Shown: one piece after another, positions 25,183 through 33,930 of the stretch
Layout: every line of letters begins with the position of its first letter
How positions within the stretch are numbered: the first letter of the stretch is position 1
Source: Novosphingobium sp. 18050
GTDB taxonomy: Bacteria > Pseudomonadota > Alphaproteobacteria > Sphingomonadales > Sphingomonadaceae
DNA: 64,000 nucleotides
Reading direction: 5' to 3'
Assembly (NCBI RefSeq): GCF_902706195.1
Contig: NZ_CACSJO010000008.1
Location: 112,752-176,751 of the forward strand
Made by a program: the position numbers and the translations under genes
The notes under the pieces: model-generated
The model's database searches: none
Seen by the model: only the letters and a program-made list of their open reading frames with translations
What the model was told of the DNA's origin: nothing

Positions 25183-27282
25183 TCAGCGGGCGGGGCCGCC
25201 GAAGCGGAAGCTGGCCTCGATACCCAGGGTGCGCGGACGCAGGCGGTTCGACGTGATGTCGAGCACGCCGGGAGCAAGAGCCTGGACCTGCCGGAAGCTG
25301 GTGGCGCCATTGTCGTTCGTCAGATTTTCCGCAAAGAGTGCCAGAGTCACCTGTTCGAGGTCGAGGCCGATCCGGGCGTCCACCCGGTCGATCGTGTCGC
25401 CCGGCAGGAAGCTGGCGTAGGACGAATTGCGGCGCGGCGAACTGTGCTGCCAGTCTACCCGCGCGAACAGCTGCGCGGTGTCCGAAAGCGTGGCGGTATA
25501 GTCTGCCGAGGCGTTGGCGGTGAATTTGGCGACATCGTCGACGGCGGCGCCCTTCCTGATTCCGGTGCCTGCGACGCTGCCGATATATTCCGCGTCCACG
25601 TAAGCGCCGCTCGCCGCCAGCGTAAGGCCGGGAAGAAGGCGGGCGGTGATGCTCAGTTCGGCACCCTTGGTGCGGGTTCCGTCGGAGTTGATGAGGCCAT
25701 TGAACGAGGTTCCCGGGATCGGGATGCGCACTGCCACGTCCTTCCAGTCGCTGTAGAACAGCGCGGCTTCCACGGTCAGCTTACGGTCCAAAAGGTCGGC
25801 CTTGGCGCCGACTTCATAGGTCCAGATCGAATCCTGACTGAGCGTCGCCGGCAGGTCGACCCCGTAGACCGGACCTAGCGCAAGCGGCACGGTCGGCTGG
25901 ATCTGGCCGGAGCGGAAGCCCTTGGCGGCGCTGGCGTAGATCGTCATGTCCGCACGCGGGTGCCAGGCCACGGAAAAGCGCGGGTTCCAGGACTTGTAGG
26001 TGTCACCCGGCTGCTCGGTGACGACGCCCGCATTGGCCTCGGAGCCGCGCAGGCGGTCCTCGAAGTAGCGCAGGCCTGCGGTCAGGTCCACGGGGACGCC
26101 GGGCAGGGTATAGGTGGCCTCGCCGAACAGGGCGCGGGCGCGGGTGTGAATTTCGGCATCGTTGTCGATGCCGGCGAAAGCGAACAGCACGCTGTCGTTG
26201 CGCTGGGCGTTGCGCAAGTAGCCGCCGACCGTCCACTGCAAGGGGCCATCGCCGGTCGATGCCATGCGCAGTTCATGCGATTCCACGCCGATGTCGATCA
26301 GGACATTGATCGGGCCGCGCACCGTTGAGGCCTGCTGCGGCAGCACGAAGTCGCTATGGGAAAAGGCGTAGAACAGCTGCGCCCCGGGCAGGTCGTAGCG
26401 TGCGGTCGCGCCGTAGAGTTCGAGCCTGCTGCGGGTGGTGGGCACCGTCGCGCGCGACTGCTGGCCATCGTCACGCGCGCTCGATCCGCCGCCCGGGAAG
26501 TCGGACTTGGACAGCCAGTAGCTGCCGGTGATCGACAGGTTTTCGACCGGGTCGAAGCGCATCTTGGCTCGGAAGGTGTCGTATGTCTGGTCGTTGACGT
26601 TGGTCTTGCCGGTGCTGCTGTTGTCGACCCAGCCCTGGTAACGCTCATGCGTGCCGGCAACGCGAACGGCCAGTACGCCGGGGATGATCGGGGCGTTGAA
26701 AGCACCCTTGGCGCCGGCATTGGTGCCGCCGCCCTTGGTGTCCGATACGAAGCCGAGGCCCTTGGCCTCCCACTCGTTCAGGTTGGCACCCTGCGTCAGG
26801 ATGCGCACGGTACCGCCCATCGAGCCTTCGCCGAACAGGGTGCCCTGCGGTCCGCGCAGGATTTCGACGCGATCCAGGTCCCAGGCGCGCACGTCCGGGC
26901 TGATCGGGACGCTGACCCCGGTGAAGGGCAGGTCGTCGAGGTAGAAGCCGTTCTCGTTCGCGCCCAGCGAGGCCGAAATGCCGCGGATGGTGATCTTGGT
27001 GCCCAGCGACGAGCCGCCGTCGTAGATGCCCACGCCGGGGGCTTCCTGCAGGAAGTCCGCCAGGTTGCGGGCCCCGCGCCGTTCCAGCTGCGCGCCGCTG
27101 ATGGCGGTGATGGCGATCGGCACATCGATCGCGCGTTCCTCGCGCTTGCGGGCCGTCACGATGATGTCGTCGTCGCCTGCCGCGGCAGGTCCGGCGCCGA
27201 TCTGCTCCTGCGCATGGACGGGAACGCTGACAAGGGCGGCGCAGATCAGGGCTGCAGGGCTGGCGAAGCGGATGGGCATCAT
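25183..27282 (-). CDS. TonB-dependent outer-membrane receptor
   Basis: 699-residue receptor with signal peptide (cleavage near VHAQ), a TonB-box-like stretch DDIIVTARKREE, a plug domain to about residue 165 (RVEILRGPQGTLFGEGSMGGTV) and a β-barrel ending in the aromatic-containing strand IEASFRFGG. It belongs to the broad FepA/CirA-like group that is much expanded in sphingomonads. It is divergent from the GH76 gene with a 440-bp gap, which suggests uptake of a mannan-derived or other glycan; the ligand is inferred only from this neighbour. Confidence 0.88.
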   Translation of the reverse strand: MMPIRFASPAALICAALVSVPVHAQEQIGAGPAAAGDDDIIVTARKREERAIDVPIAITAISGAQLERRGARNLADFLQEAPGVGIYDGGSSLGTKITIRGISASLGANENGFYLDDLPFTGVSVPISPDVRAWDLDRVEILRGPQGTLFGEGSMGGTVRILTQGANLNEWEAKGLGFVSDTKGGGTNAGAKGAFNAPIIPGVLAVRVAGTHERYQGWVDNSSTGKTNVNDQTYDTFRAKMRFDPVENLSITGSYWLSKSDFPGGGSSARDDGQQSRATVPTTRSRLELYGATARYDLPGAQLFYAFSHSDFVLPQQASTVRGPINVLIDIGVESHELRMASTGDGPLQWTVGGYLRNAQRNDSVLFAFAGIDNDAEIHTRARALFGEATYTLPGVPVDLTAGLRYFEDRLRGSEANAGVVTEQPGDTYKSWNPRFSVAWHPRADMTIYASAAKGFRSGQIQPTVPLALGPVYGVDLPATLSQDSIWTYEVGAKADLLDRKLTVEAALFYSDWKDVAVRIPIPGTSFNGLINSDGTRTKGAELSITARLLPGLTLAASGAYVDAEYIGSVAGTGIRKGAAVDDVAKFTANASADYTATLSDTAQLFARVDWQHSSPRRNSSYASFLPGDTIDRVDARIGLDLEQVTLALFAENLTNDNGATSFRQVQALAPGVLDITSNRLRPRTLGIEASFRFGGPAR

Positions 27283-27722
27283 GAGACTTTCACAAGTCCG
27301 AACCTGACGACGGGGCGCCGGGGCGGAAATTTCTTCGAATTGCGAGAACCAGGGTACTCGGCTGGATATGGGGTATTCACGTATGAGCGGGCCGGATCGG
27401 TCTGGGTTGGCTCCGTGAGATCGGTCGAATCGTCAGGTTGTCATCAGCAGTGTTCTAAGTATCGGAAACCAAATATCTTTTGCCGGCGAGCACCAGTCTG
27501 GATGCCGGAGAACGCCGTGCATGAGCCCGGCGATTAGCCGGGAAACCGATAAATTAGGCTTAACATCCGGTGTTCTCGTGCGGGCGGCGCGGCGGGGCTT
27601 CCTTTCCGGGCGGGCACGTCTATGGCGCGGGGCACGATGACCCGCGCAGTGTGCGCCCGTGCATTTTTATGCCTTGCACTGCCCGTGCAAAAGGCGCCTT
27701 CCAGGTGGAGACTGCTAGCTAC
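27283..27722. other. 440-bp divergent intergenic region
   Basis: No gene that I can support. It carries the promoters of the divergent receptor and GH76 genes. A small hairpin (CCCGGC, 5-base loop, GCCGGG) lies at 27526-27542. AT-rich patches around 27470-27480 and 27548-27565 could hold promoter elements, but no clear operator is seen. Confidence 0.5.
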
Positions 27723-28787
27723 ATGCGAACCGTGATGCCTCGCTTTTTTGCCGGACTGCTGTTTATGCTGGGTGTGGGTCCCCTCCATGCCGAAGACGTT
27801 GTCGCTCGTGACCTCTCCGGCGACGATGGCGCGCCGCCGCGCCGCGCTATCGTCGCGGCCGAATACCTCGACCGGGAATGGGGCAAGCCGGGAGACTGGA
27901 ACGGGATCGAGGCGTGGCAGCGCTTCGTTGCCGTTGACGTCCTGATCGACCATGAGCAGCGGACCGGGGACAAGCGGTGGGGCGGCCGGATCGACGCTGC
28001 CGTGCGCAACCGCACCGGCCTCTATCTCAATGACGATGCCTTGTGGGCGATCATCGCGAACGTCCATGCCTGGCGGCGCGGCGGCGATCCGGAGCTGCTG
28101 GAATACGCGAGTTCGACCTATCACCGCCTCGTCGCCACGTATTGGGACGATCGCTGCGGCGGCGGCATATGGTGGAATCCCGCGCGCACGTACAAGAACG
28201 CGATCACCAACGAACTGCTCTTCTACGCCTCGACCCAGCTGTATCTGGCGACCGGGCAGCAGGGCTACCGGGACTGGGCGCTGCGCAGCTGGTCATGGAT
28301 CGAGGGATCGTCGATGATCGGCCCGGACGGGCTGGTGAACGACGGGCTGGACGCCCAGTGCCGCAACAATGGCCAGCCCCGCTTCACCTATAACCAGGGT
28401 GTGCTGCTCGGCGGCCTCAACGATCTGGCCGAAATTACCGGCGATCCGAGATATCGCGCCGTCGCGGTGAAGACTGCGCTGGCCGCGATGCGGGGCCTTT
28501 CGACGCCGGAGGGCATCCTGCGCGAGCCGGTCGATGCGATCGGTTCGGACGGGCTCATGTTCAAGGGCATCTTTGCCTACCATCTCGGCCATCTTCTCGA
28601 TGCCATGCCCGAGGGGCCGGAGCGCGCTGAACTCATGGCATGGGCGCGGGGCAACGCCGAAGCCGTATGGCGATCGAGCGCTTCGGGCACGGCCGGGGTC
28701 GACGGCGACTGGTCGGGTGGCACCTCCCGGACAGGCCCGGCGGCGCAGGCATCGGGGATCGCCATGCTGCTGGCTGCAGGCGACTGA
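27723..28787 (+). CDS. Secreted GH76-family glycoside hydrolase
   Basis: 354-residue exported enzyme. The signal peptide is visible (FAGLLFMLGVGPLHA). GH76 features follow: GLYLNDDALWAIIANVHAW with the paired catalytic Asp residues, CGGGIWWNPARTYKNAITNELL, WSWIEGSSMIGPDGLVNDGLD and FTYNQGVLLGGL. The family hydrolyses α-1,6-mannan backbones. The ATG at 27723 with GGTGGAG upstream fits a signal peptide directly. It is paired divergently with a TonB-dependent receptor, so it may process a glycan whose fragments the receptor imports. Confidence 0.87.
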   Translation: MRTVMPRFFAGLLFMLGVGPLHAEDVVARDLSGDDGAPPRRAIVAAEYLDREWGKPGDWNGIEAWQRFVAVDVLIDHEQRTGDKRWGGRIDAAVRNRTGLYLNDDALWAIIANVHAWRRGGDPELLEYASSTYHRLVATYWDDRCGGGIWWNPARTYKNAITNELLFYASTQLYLATGQQGYRDWALRSWSWIEGSSMIGPDGLVNDGLDAQCRNNGQPRFTYNQGVLLGGLNDLAEITGDPRYRAVAVKTALAAMRGLSTPEGILREPVDAIGSDGLMFKGIFAYHLGHLLDAMPEGPERAELMAWARGNAEAVWRSSASGTAGVDGDWSGGTSRTGPAAQASGIAMLLAAGD

Positions 28788-28802
28788 GGCAGAGCGGCGG
28801 GA

Positions 28803-29246
28803 CTATCGTTCCAGCTTGGTGGCCAGGATCACGCTGGTGCTGGTTCGCTCTATCCCGTCGAGCAGGCCGATGTCGTCGATCAGGTCGTTGAGCTGGCGAC
28901 TGTCTTCCGCTTCCAGCATAGCGATGATGTCGAATTCGCCGCTGATGGCGTGGACGGCCTGAACGCGGCTGATCTGTTCCAGCGCCAGTTCCACGTCGCG
29001 GTGGCAGCGCGCCGCGGTCTTTATCATCATATGCGCCCTGATCCGGCTGGCGCTGTAGGCCTCCCCCAGGCGCACAGTATAGCCGGTGACGACTTCGGCC
29101 TCTTCCAGCCGGGCGAGGCGCGAATAAAGCTGGCTGCGCGGGATGTTCAGCTCCTTGGCGAGCTGGGCGATCGGCTGGCGCGCGTCCTGCCGCAGCAGGG
29201 CCAGCAGCCTGTCGTCGGTTTCGTCGAGCCGGGCACCGGACTGCAA
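28803..29246 (-). CDS. Lrp/AsnC-family transcriptional regulator
   Basis: 147-residue regulator: N-terminal helix-turn-helix (LDETDDRLLALLRQDARQPIAQLAKELNIPRSQLYSRLARLEE) and C-terminal RAM ligand domain containing HAISGEFDIIAMLEAED. I place the start at the TTG at 29246, which has GGGAG six bases upstream; longer frames overlap unlikely sequence. It is next to and on the same strand as the cyanophycinase-like gene. Lrp proteins sense amino acids or small peptides, which suits control of a peptidase-receptor pair. Confidence 0.85.
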   Translation of the reverse strand: MQSGARLDETDDRLLALLRQDARQPIAQLAKELNIPRSQLYSRLARLEEAEVVTGYTVRLGEAYSASRIRAHMMIKTAARCHRDVELALEQISRVQAVHAISGEFDIIAMLEAEDSRQLNDLIDDIGLLDGIERTSTSVILATKLER

Positions 29247-29361
29247 ATCAATCTCCCGGTTGTTCAGCCGCAGGGGTTGCCGTCCCAGCTGCGATCCATT
29301 CAAGGTACACGCCGGAACGGTTGCTGGCAAACGCCGGGCCTTGGGTAGTGCCGCGCGGCTC

Positions 29362-30381
29362 TCATTGCACTTGCGCCGCTTTGCCTTCGCGCACGGCATA
29401 GCTGCGCACGAATTCCGGGCTGTCGACTTTGCCCTGCGGCAGGTGGAGGACCGAGTTCGCGCCAATGCCGATGACCTGGACGCGGTCGACCCGCAGCGGC
29501 CCGGCTTCACGAGGGAGGCGCAGTTCCGCGCCTTTCACCAGCCATGCGCCGCCGTCCGGGGCGGTGGCGTAGATGCGTCCGGTGCCGTCCGCCTCGACCG
29601 CGACTGCCGCGCTTTCATCGACGCCCAGGCCGAGCATGGGCGGCGCGTCGGCAGGGCGGCCGTCCTGCGCCTTGGCGACGAAGGCGAAGAGGCGGCCCAG
29701 ACGGTCGCGCTCCTTGAAATGGGTGTCGGTGACCACGCCTTTCAGCGATGCAAGGTGCAGGAAATCGCCCTCGATGGTGTTGGCTGGGCCGAATGGGTCG
29801 GCCAGCGCTTCGTCGCTGGTCAGGCTGCCGCCGTCCATCGCGCCATAGAGCTTTTCGCCCAGCATCGCGAGGCCGGCGCTGGTGCCGCCCAGCGGCTTGC
29901 CTGCCGAGACATGCGCATTCAGCGCTTCCGCCACCGGCGTACCGCGCCAGTAGCGCACATAGCGCGACTGGTCGCCGCCGGCGATGAAGATGCCGTCGGC
30001 CCTGCGCAGCGCTTCCAGCACTTTCGGGTCATAAGCGGCCTTGCGGCCCTTGAATACGAAGGTCTCGGCAGAACGGATGCCGCCGATGTCGTTGTAGAAT
30101 TCCTTGCCGATCTCGGGCCCCAACGAAGCGCGCAGGATAACGATGTGGCCTTGCCCGGCATGGGCGAAGAACCACTTCATCGCATCGATATTACGGTCGC
30201 CCCCGCCCATCAGCAGCAGGCCGCCCGAGTGCGCGGCGGCCGCCGGCGCGGCAGTGTCGCCAAGCACGAAATGCCGGTAGCCCGGTGCGGCCCATGCCGG
30301 AGTGGCGGCGAGCAGTACGGTGCTGCCGACCAGGAGTGCCAATCTCTGCAATGGCCGAAACGTGCGGGCTCGAAACGTCAA
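29362..30381 (-). CDS. Exported cyanophycinase-like peptidase (family S51)
   Basis: 339-residue S51-type protein. A signal peptide is visible (LALLVGSTVLLAATPAWA). The nucleophile Ser lies in LGGTSAGLAMLG, the usual nucleophile elbow, after GGGDRNIDAMKWF and IFIAGGDQSRYVRYW. Cyanophycinases cut β-Asp-Arg polymers; relatives are aspartyl dipeptidases. The start is a TTG at 30381 with GGAG eight bases upstream, which places it just before the signal peptide. It is divergent from a TonB-dependent receptor and beside an Lrp regulator. Export suggests that it acts on imported polymer or peptide rather than on the cell's own store. Confidence 0.82.
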   Translation of the reverse strand: MTFRARTFRPLQRLALLVGSTVLLAATPAWAAPGYRHFVLGDTAAPAAAAHSGGLLLMGGGDRNIDAMKWFFAHAGQGHIVILRASLGPEIGKEFYNDIGGIRSAETFVFKGRKAAYDPKVLEALRRADGIFIAGGDQSRYVRYWRGTPVAEALNAHVSAGKPLGGTSAGLAMLGEKLYGAMDGGSLTSDEALADPFGPANTIEGDFLHLASLKGVVTDTHFKERDRLGRLFAFVAKAQDGRPADAPPMLGLGVDESAAVAVEADGTGRIYATAPDGGAWLVKGAELRLPREAGPLRVDRVQVIGIGANSVLHLPQGKVDSPEFVRSYAVREGKAAQVQ

Positions 30382-30408
30382 ATGGGAATCTCCGGGACAG
30401 ATCGCAGG

Positions 30409-30436
30409 GTGCGCAAAGTTGCGACATTTTGCGCAC
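30409..30436. promoter_or_regulatory. Inverted repeat GTGCGCAAA-N10-TTTGCGCAC
   Basis: Perfect 9-bp arms at 30409-30417 and 30428-30436 lie between the divergent cyanophycinase-like and receptor genes. The length and symmetry suit a dimeric regulator, most simply the adjacent Lrp/AsnC protein. Confidence 0.6.
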
Positions 30437-30565
30437 ACCATTCTGCAATGTGCAGTAATAAAATGTCAAACTGATTGAGCTGACCCGCATATTGTGGTCT
30501 TCCTTAACGCGCCGGAAGACATTGGGACACGCGGGGGCGGTCCATTTCGGCGCATGGGGGGCTTA

Positions 30566-33385
30566 ATGGTTGCAGGTTCGCTTCGTCTTCGCCGGGCGTT
30601 GATTGCCGGTTGCGGGATTGCCGCGCTGGGCATTTCGATGGCGGGCGCCGCCTCTGCCCAGGACCTGCAACAGCAAGCCGAAGCACCGACGCCGGAAGAC
30701 GCCATCGTGGTTACCGGCTCGCGCATTCCGCGCGTGGCGACTGAAGGCCCCGCGCCGGTCACCGTGATCAATTCGAAGACCATTCTTGAAAACGGGTACG
30801 CCAGCGTGCCCGACATCCTGCGCGCCGTTACCCAGAACGGCGGCGAGACGCAGAGCCAGCAGTCCTTCAGCGGCGCCAGCTTCACCCCCGGCGCACAGCA
30901 GGTGGACTTGCGCGGGCTTGGCCCGAACCACACGCTGGTGCTGGTCAACGGCCGCCGCATCGCCGATTTCCCGCTGCCTTTCCAGGGCCGCAGCAACTTT
31001 ACCGACATCTCGAACATACCCGTCAGCATGATCGAACAGGTCGAAGTGCTGAGCGGCAGTGCCTCGGCTATCTACGGTTCGGATGCAATCGCGGGCGTCA
31101 TCAACTTCAAGCTGAAGGACAAGATCGACGGCACCACGATCGACTACCGCCACGGCCGTACCGAACATGGCGGCGGCATGTCGCACCGCCTTTCGGTGAC
31201 CAGCGGGTGGTCGAGCGACCGGTTCCACATCGTCGGCGGTGCCGAATACATGCTTCAGCGACCGCTTTGGGCATATCAGCGCAAGATCCAGGACAGCACG
31301 GCCGACAATCCGACGACGGCCAGTCCCCTCGCGCGGCGCACCTTCCTGCGCTACGATCCCGATGCCGACGAATACGTGGACCCCGGCGCGGCGACCTGCG
31401 GCAGGCTGTCTTCGCTCAACGGCGGTTCCACCTATTACGCGTCGCGTCCGCGCTACGGCGCTTATGACGACGATCTGGAGGATTACGGCCCCGGCTATTT
31501 CTGCGGCAGCAACACCTCCGTCGGCTACGGCACGGTGATTTCGCGGCGCGAAGGGTTCAATAGCTACGCCTCCGCCGGTTACGAACTGTCCGACGCGGCT
31601 GAACTGTTCGTCGATGTGCAGTTCGGTATCAGCAAGGTGGCGCTGATGTCCGACGTGCTCGACTGGGGGTTCCAAAGCTCTTCGGGCAGCAGCGACACGA
31701 CTTTCTACAACGCCTACGACGACCGGCTGGACGACTGGTATCGCCAGTTCACGCCCGAGGAATCGGGCGGCTTCGGCAAAGTCATGACCCGCAACCGGCA
31801 GACCACATTCAGCGTCACTCCGGGGGTCAAGGGCGCGCTTTCGGACAAGTGGTCCTACGAGCTTTCGTTGAACCACAGCGAGTACCGGGCCAAAGTGCAG
31901 TTCCCGCAGGTCATCGCCGCCAAGGCCAACGCCCTGTTCCTGGGAGAGCAGGCCGGCACCGACGAGGACAGCGGATACCCGATCTTCAACGCCGATCCCG
32001 CGCGCCTCTACACGCCGCTGAGCGGGGCAGAGTACGACAGCATCACCGCCTATTCGGTATACCGTCCCAAGAGCTGGACTGACAACCTTTCGGCGACGAT
32101 CACCAGTACCAGCCTGTTCGACCTGCCGGCCGGCCCGGTGGGCTTCGCGGCTGTCGCCGAAGCGGGCAAGCAGGGCTATGATCTCAACCCCGACCCGTTG
32201 GCGCTGACCGACTATTACTACGGCCTCAAGGACAGCGACGGCCACGGCAAGCGCAGCCACTGGGCACTGGGCGGCGAACTGCGTGTGCCGGTGACGAGCT
32301 TCCTCCAGCTATCCGGCGCGGCGCGCTATGACGGGTTCCGCTTTGCCGGCAGCACGATTGGCAAGTTCACCTACAACGGCGGTCTTGAACTGCGCCCGAT
32401 GCAGAGCCTGCTGCTGCGCGCTGCATACGGCACGGGCTTCCGCGCGCCCGACCTGCACTATGTGTTCACAGGCCCGGGCAACACCCATCCCTCGGCCACC
32501 GACTACTACTTGTGCCGCTCGGAGGAGCCGGATGAGGATATCGGCGATTGCTCCTATTCGGACGAGGGTATCGTCGCCCAGCGCAACGGCAATCGCAGCC
32601 TCAAGCCGGAAACCAGCAAGTCGATCAACGCGGGCTTCGTGTGGCAGCCCAGCCGCCACTTCGACGTCTCGGTCGACTATTTTCGGGTTTCGTTGTCCAA
32701 TCAGGTCCAGGACCTGTCGATCGACCAACTTCTGCGCGACGAGGCGGACTGCCGCCTTGGCGAAACCAATTCGGGCAGCGCGGTCGATATCAATTCGCCC
32801 ACCTGCCAGGACGCTCTTGCGCGCGTACAGCGCTATGCCAGTGGTGTGAACGAGGGCGAACTCGACGCGGTATCGGTCAACCCGATCAATATCGCGCGTG
32901 AGAAGACCAGCGGCATCGACATCGCGTTCCACGGCAATCTGCCCACCAGTTTCGGCCTGTTCGCGCTGTCCGCCTCGCACACGCATGTGTTCAAGCACAG
33001 TTTCCGCCAGTACCCGGGCGATCCGACAATCGACAAGCTGGCCTATGACAGCGGCTATGATATCCCGCGGGACAAGTCGACCGCCAGCCTGACGTGGAGC
33101 CTCGACCAGCTTAGCTGGACCGTGTCGGGTACGCGCCTGGGCAAGTTGCCGAACTACGACGAGGACGCCTACATAAAGGCCAGCTACCTCTTCAACACCA
33201 GCATCCAGTACGACTTCACCGACCACCTGCGCGGCTCGCTGACGGTCAACAACGTGCTCGACAAGAACCCGGTGAAGGATCGTACTTACGCCGCTTATCC
33301 CTATTACGACATCAGCTGGTTCGACAGCGTCGGCCGCAGCATCTACCTGGAGATGACGTGGAAGCTGGGCGGGAAGGGCCTGTAA
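30566..33385 (+). CDS. TonB-dependent outer-membrane receptor
   Basis: 939-residue receptor. The start ATG at 30566 follows GGGGGG and gives a signal peptide ending ASAQ. The TonB-box-like DAIVVTGSRIPR is followed by a plug (VDLRGLGPNHTLVLVNGRRI, VEVLSGSASAIYGSDAIAGVINF) and a long β-barrel ending YLEMTWKLGGKGL. The plug type is that of large sphingomonad/xanthomonad receptors for oligomeric nutrients. The linked exported cyanophycinase-like peptidase suggests a peptide or polymer ligand. Confidence 0.88.
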   Translation: MVAGSLRLRRALIAGCGIAALGISMAGAASAQDLQQQAEAPTPEDAIVVTGSRIPRVATEGPAPVTVINSKTILENGYASVPDILRAVTQNGGETQSQQSFSGASFTPGAQQVDLRGLGPNHTLVLVNGRRIADFPLPFQGRSNFTDISNIPVSMIEQVEVLSGSASAIYGSDAIAGVINFKLKDKIDGTTIDYRHGRTEHGGGMSHRLSVTSGWSSDRFHIVGGAEYMLQRPLWAYQRKIQDSTADNPTTASPLARRTFLRYDPDADEYVDPGAATCGRLSSLNGGSTYYASRPRYGAYDDDLEDYGPGYFCGSNTSVGYGTVISRREGFNSYASAGYELSDAAELFVDVQFGISKVALMSDVLDWGFQSSSGSSDTTFYNAYDDRLDDWYRQFTPEESGGFGKVMTRNRQTTFSVTPGVKGALSDKWSYELSLNHSEYRAKVQFPQVIAAKANALFLGEQAGTDEDSGYPIFNADPARLYTPLSGAEYDSITAYSVYRPKSWTDNLSATITSTSLFDLPAGPVGFAAVAEAGKQGYDLNPDPLALTDYYYGLKDSDGHGKRSHWALGGELRVPVTSFLQLSGAARYDGFRFAGSTIGKFTYNGGLELRPMQSLLLRAAYGTGFRAPDLHYVFTGPGNTHPSATDYYLCRSEEPDEDIGDCSYSDEGIVAQRNGNRSLKPETSKSINAGFVWQPSRHFDVSVDYFRVSLSNQVQDLSIDQLLRDEADCRLGETNSGSAVDINSPTCQDALARVQRYASGVNEGELDAVSVNPINIAREKTSGIDIAFHGNLPTSFGLFALSASHTHVFKHSFRQYPGDPTIDKLAYDSGYDIPRDKSTASLTWSLDQLSWTVSGTRLGKLPNYDEDAYIKASYLFNTSIQYDFTDHLRGSLTVNNVLDKNPVKDRTYAAYPYYDISWFDSVGRSIYLEMTWKLGGKGL

Positions 33386-33400
33386 GCACCGCTCGATCAC

Positions 33401-33450
33401 CCGTTCGTCATTGCCGCTCCGCGCTGGGCCGCGCTGGCAATGACGAACGG
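33401..33450 (+). terminator. 15-bp inverted repeat after receptor gene
   Basis: CCGTTCGTCATTGCC at 33401-33415 pairs exactly with 33436-33450 around a 20-base loop, 16 bp after the receptor stop. No T-run follows. Confidence 0.55.
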
Positions 33451-33454
33451 CGCG

Positions 33455-33766
33455 TCAGGGCGCGGGTTTCGCGGCGTCAGGGCAAAACCCCATTTCCGCA
33501 AGCACGTCCATCAGCCGCTGTCCGTCGGCATTGACCCGGCTGCGCCAGTCCTGATGATCCAGATGTCCTAGTACGGACCTTTGAAACGATCCCGCAGCCC
33601 GCGCTGCATCGCGCAGCAAGCGTTCCGGCATTTGCGCCGGCTCGCCGCGGACCGCCTCTTGATCATGCGCGCGCGCCGCCTCGGTTGAACGGCGAGCGGG
33701 GAGGGGCCCCTTCGCTCGCGGTTCGAGACCTCCGCCCAGGCTGCGGTCCTGTGTATTCGTATCCAC
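33455..33766 (-). CDS. Hypothetical protein
   Basis: 103-residue hydrophilic protein starting at GTG, with GGGAG eight bases upstream. Its C-terminal half (SFQRSVLGHLDHQDWRSRVNADGQRLMDVLAEMGF) looks like a genuine helical segment and the codon use is ordinary for the genome. No domain is recognised. Overlapping frames exist on both strands, so it may be spurious. Confidence 0.45.
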   Translation of the reverse strand: MDTNTQDRSLGGGLEPRAKGPLPARRSTEAARAHDQEAVRGEPAQMPERLLRDAARAAGSFQRSVLGHLDHQDWRSRVNADGQRLMDVLAEMGFCPDAAKPAP

Positions 33767-33889
33767 TTTTCAGGCTCCCGATCAGGCAGTGTTTCCGTCG
33801 TGCCGGTTCTCTCTTTCCTGAACACGCGAACGTCCGTCAGGTTTCGCTCGGATCGTGGGTAAATTACGGGTGGTCATCAATCTGACGTA

Positions 33890-33909
33890 AAACTGGTACA
33901 TACCAGTTT
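33890..33909. promoter_or_regulatory. GntR operator candidate, site 1
   Basis: Palindrome with arms AAACTGGTA (33890-33898) and TACCAGTTT (33901-33909) and a CA centre, 21 bp before the DUF5690 carrier start. Related palindromes are at 40939-40956 and 41699-41718. Confidence 0.7.
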
Positions 33910-33930
33910 GGGCAACAACGACACGGCCCC

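Noticed and set aside
27526..27542. Small hairpin in the GH76 leader as a riboswitch or attenuator
   Set aside because: Only a 6-bp stem, with no conserved riboswitch core or T-run.
30563..32260. 565-residue antisense frame inside the receptor gene
   Set aside because: A shadow of the TonB-dependent receptor frame, with no recognisable domain or ribosome site.
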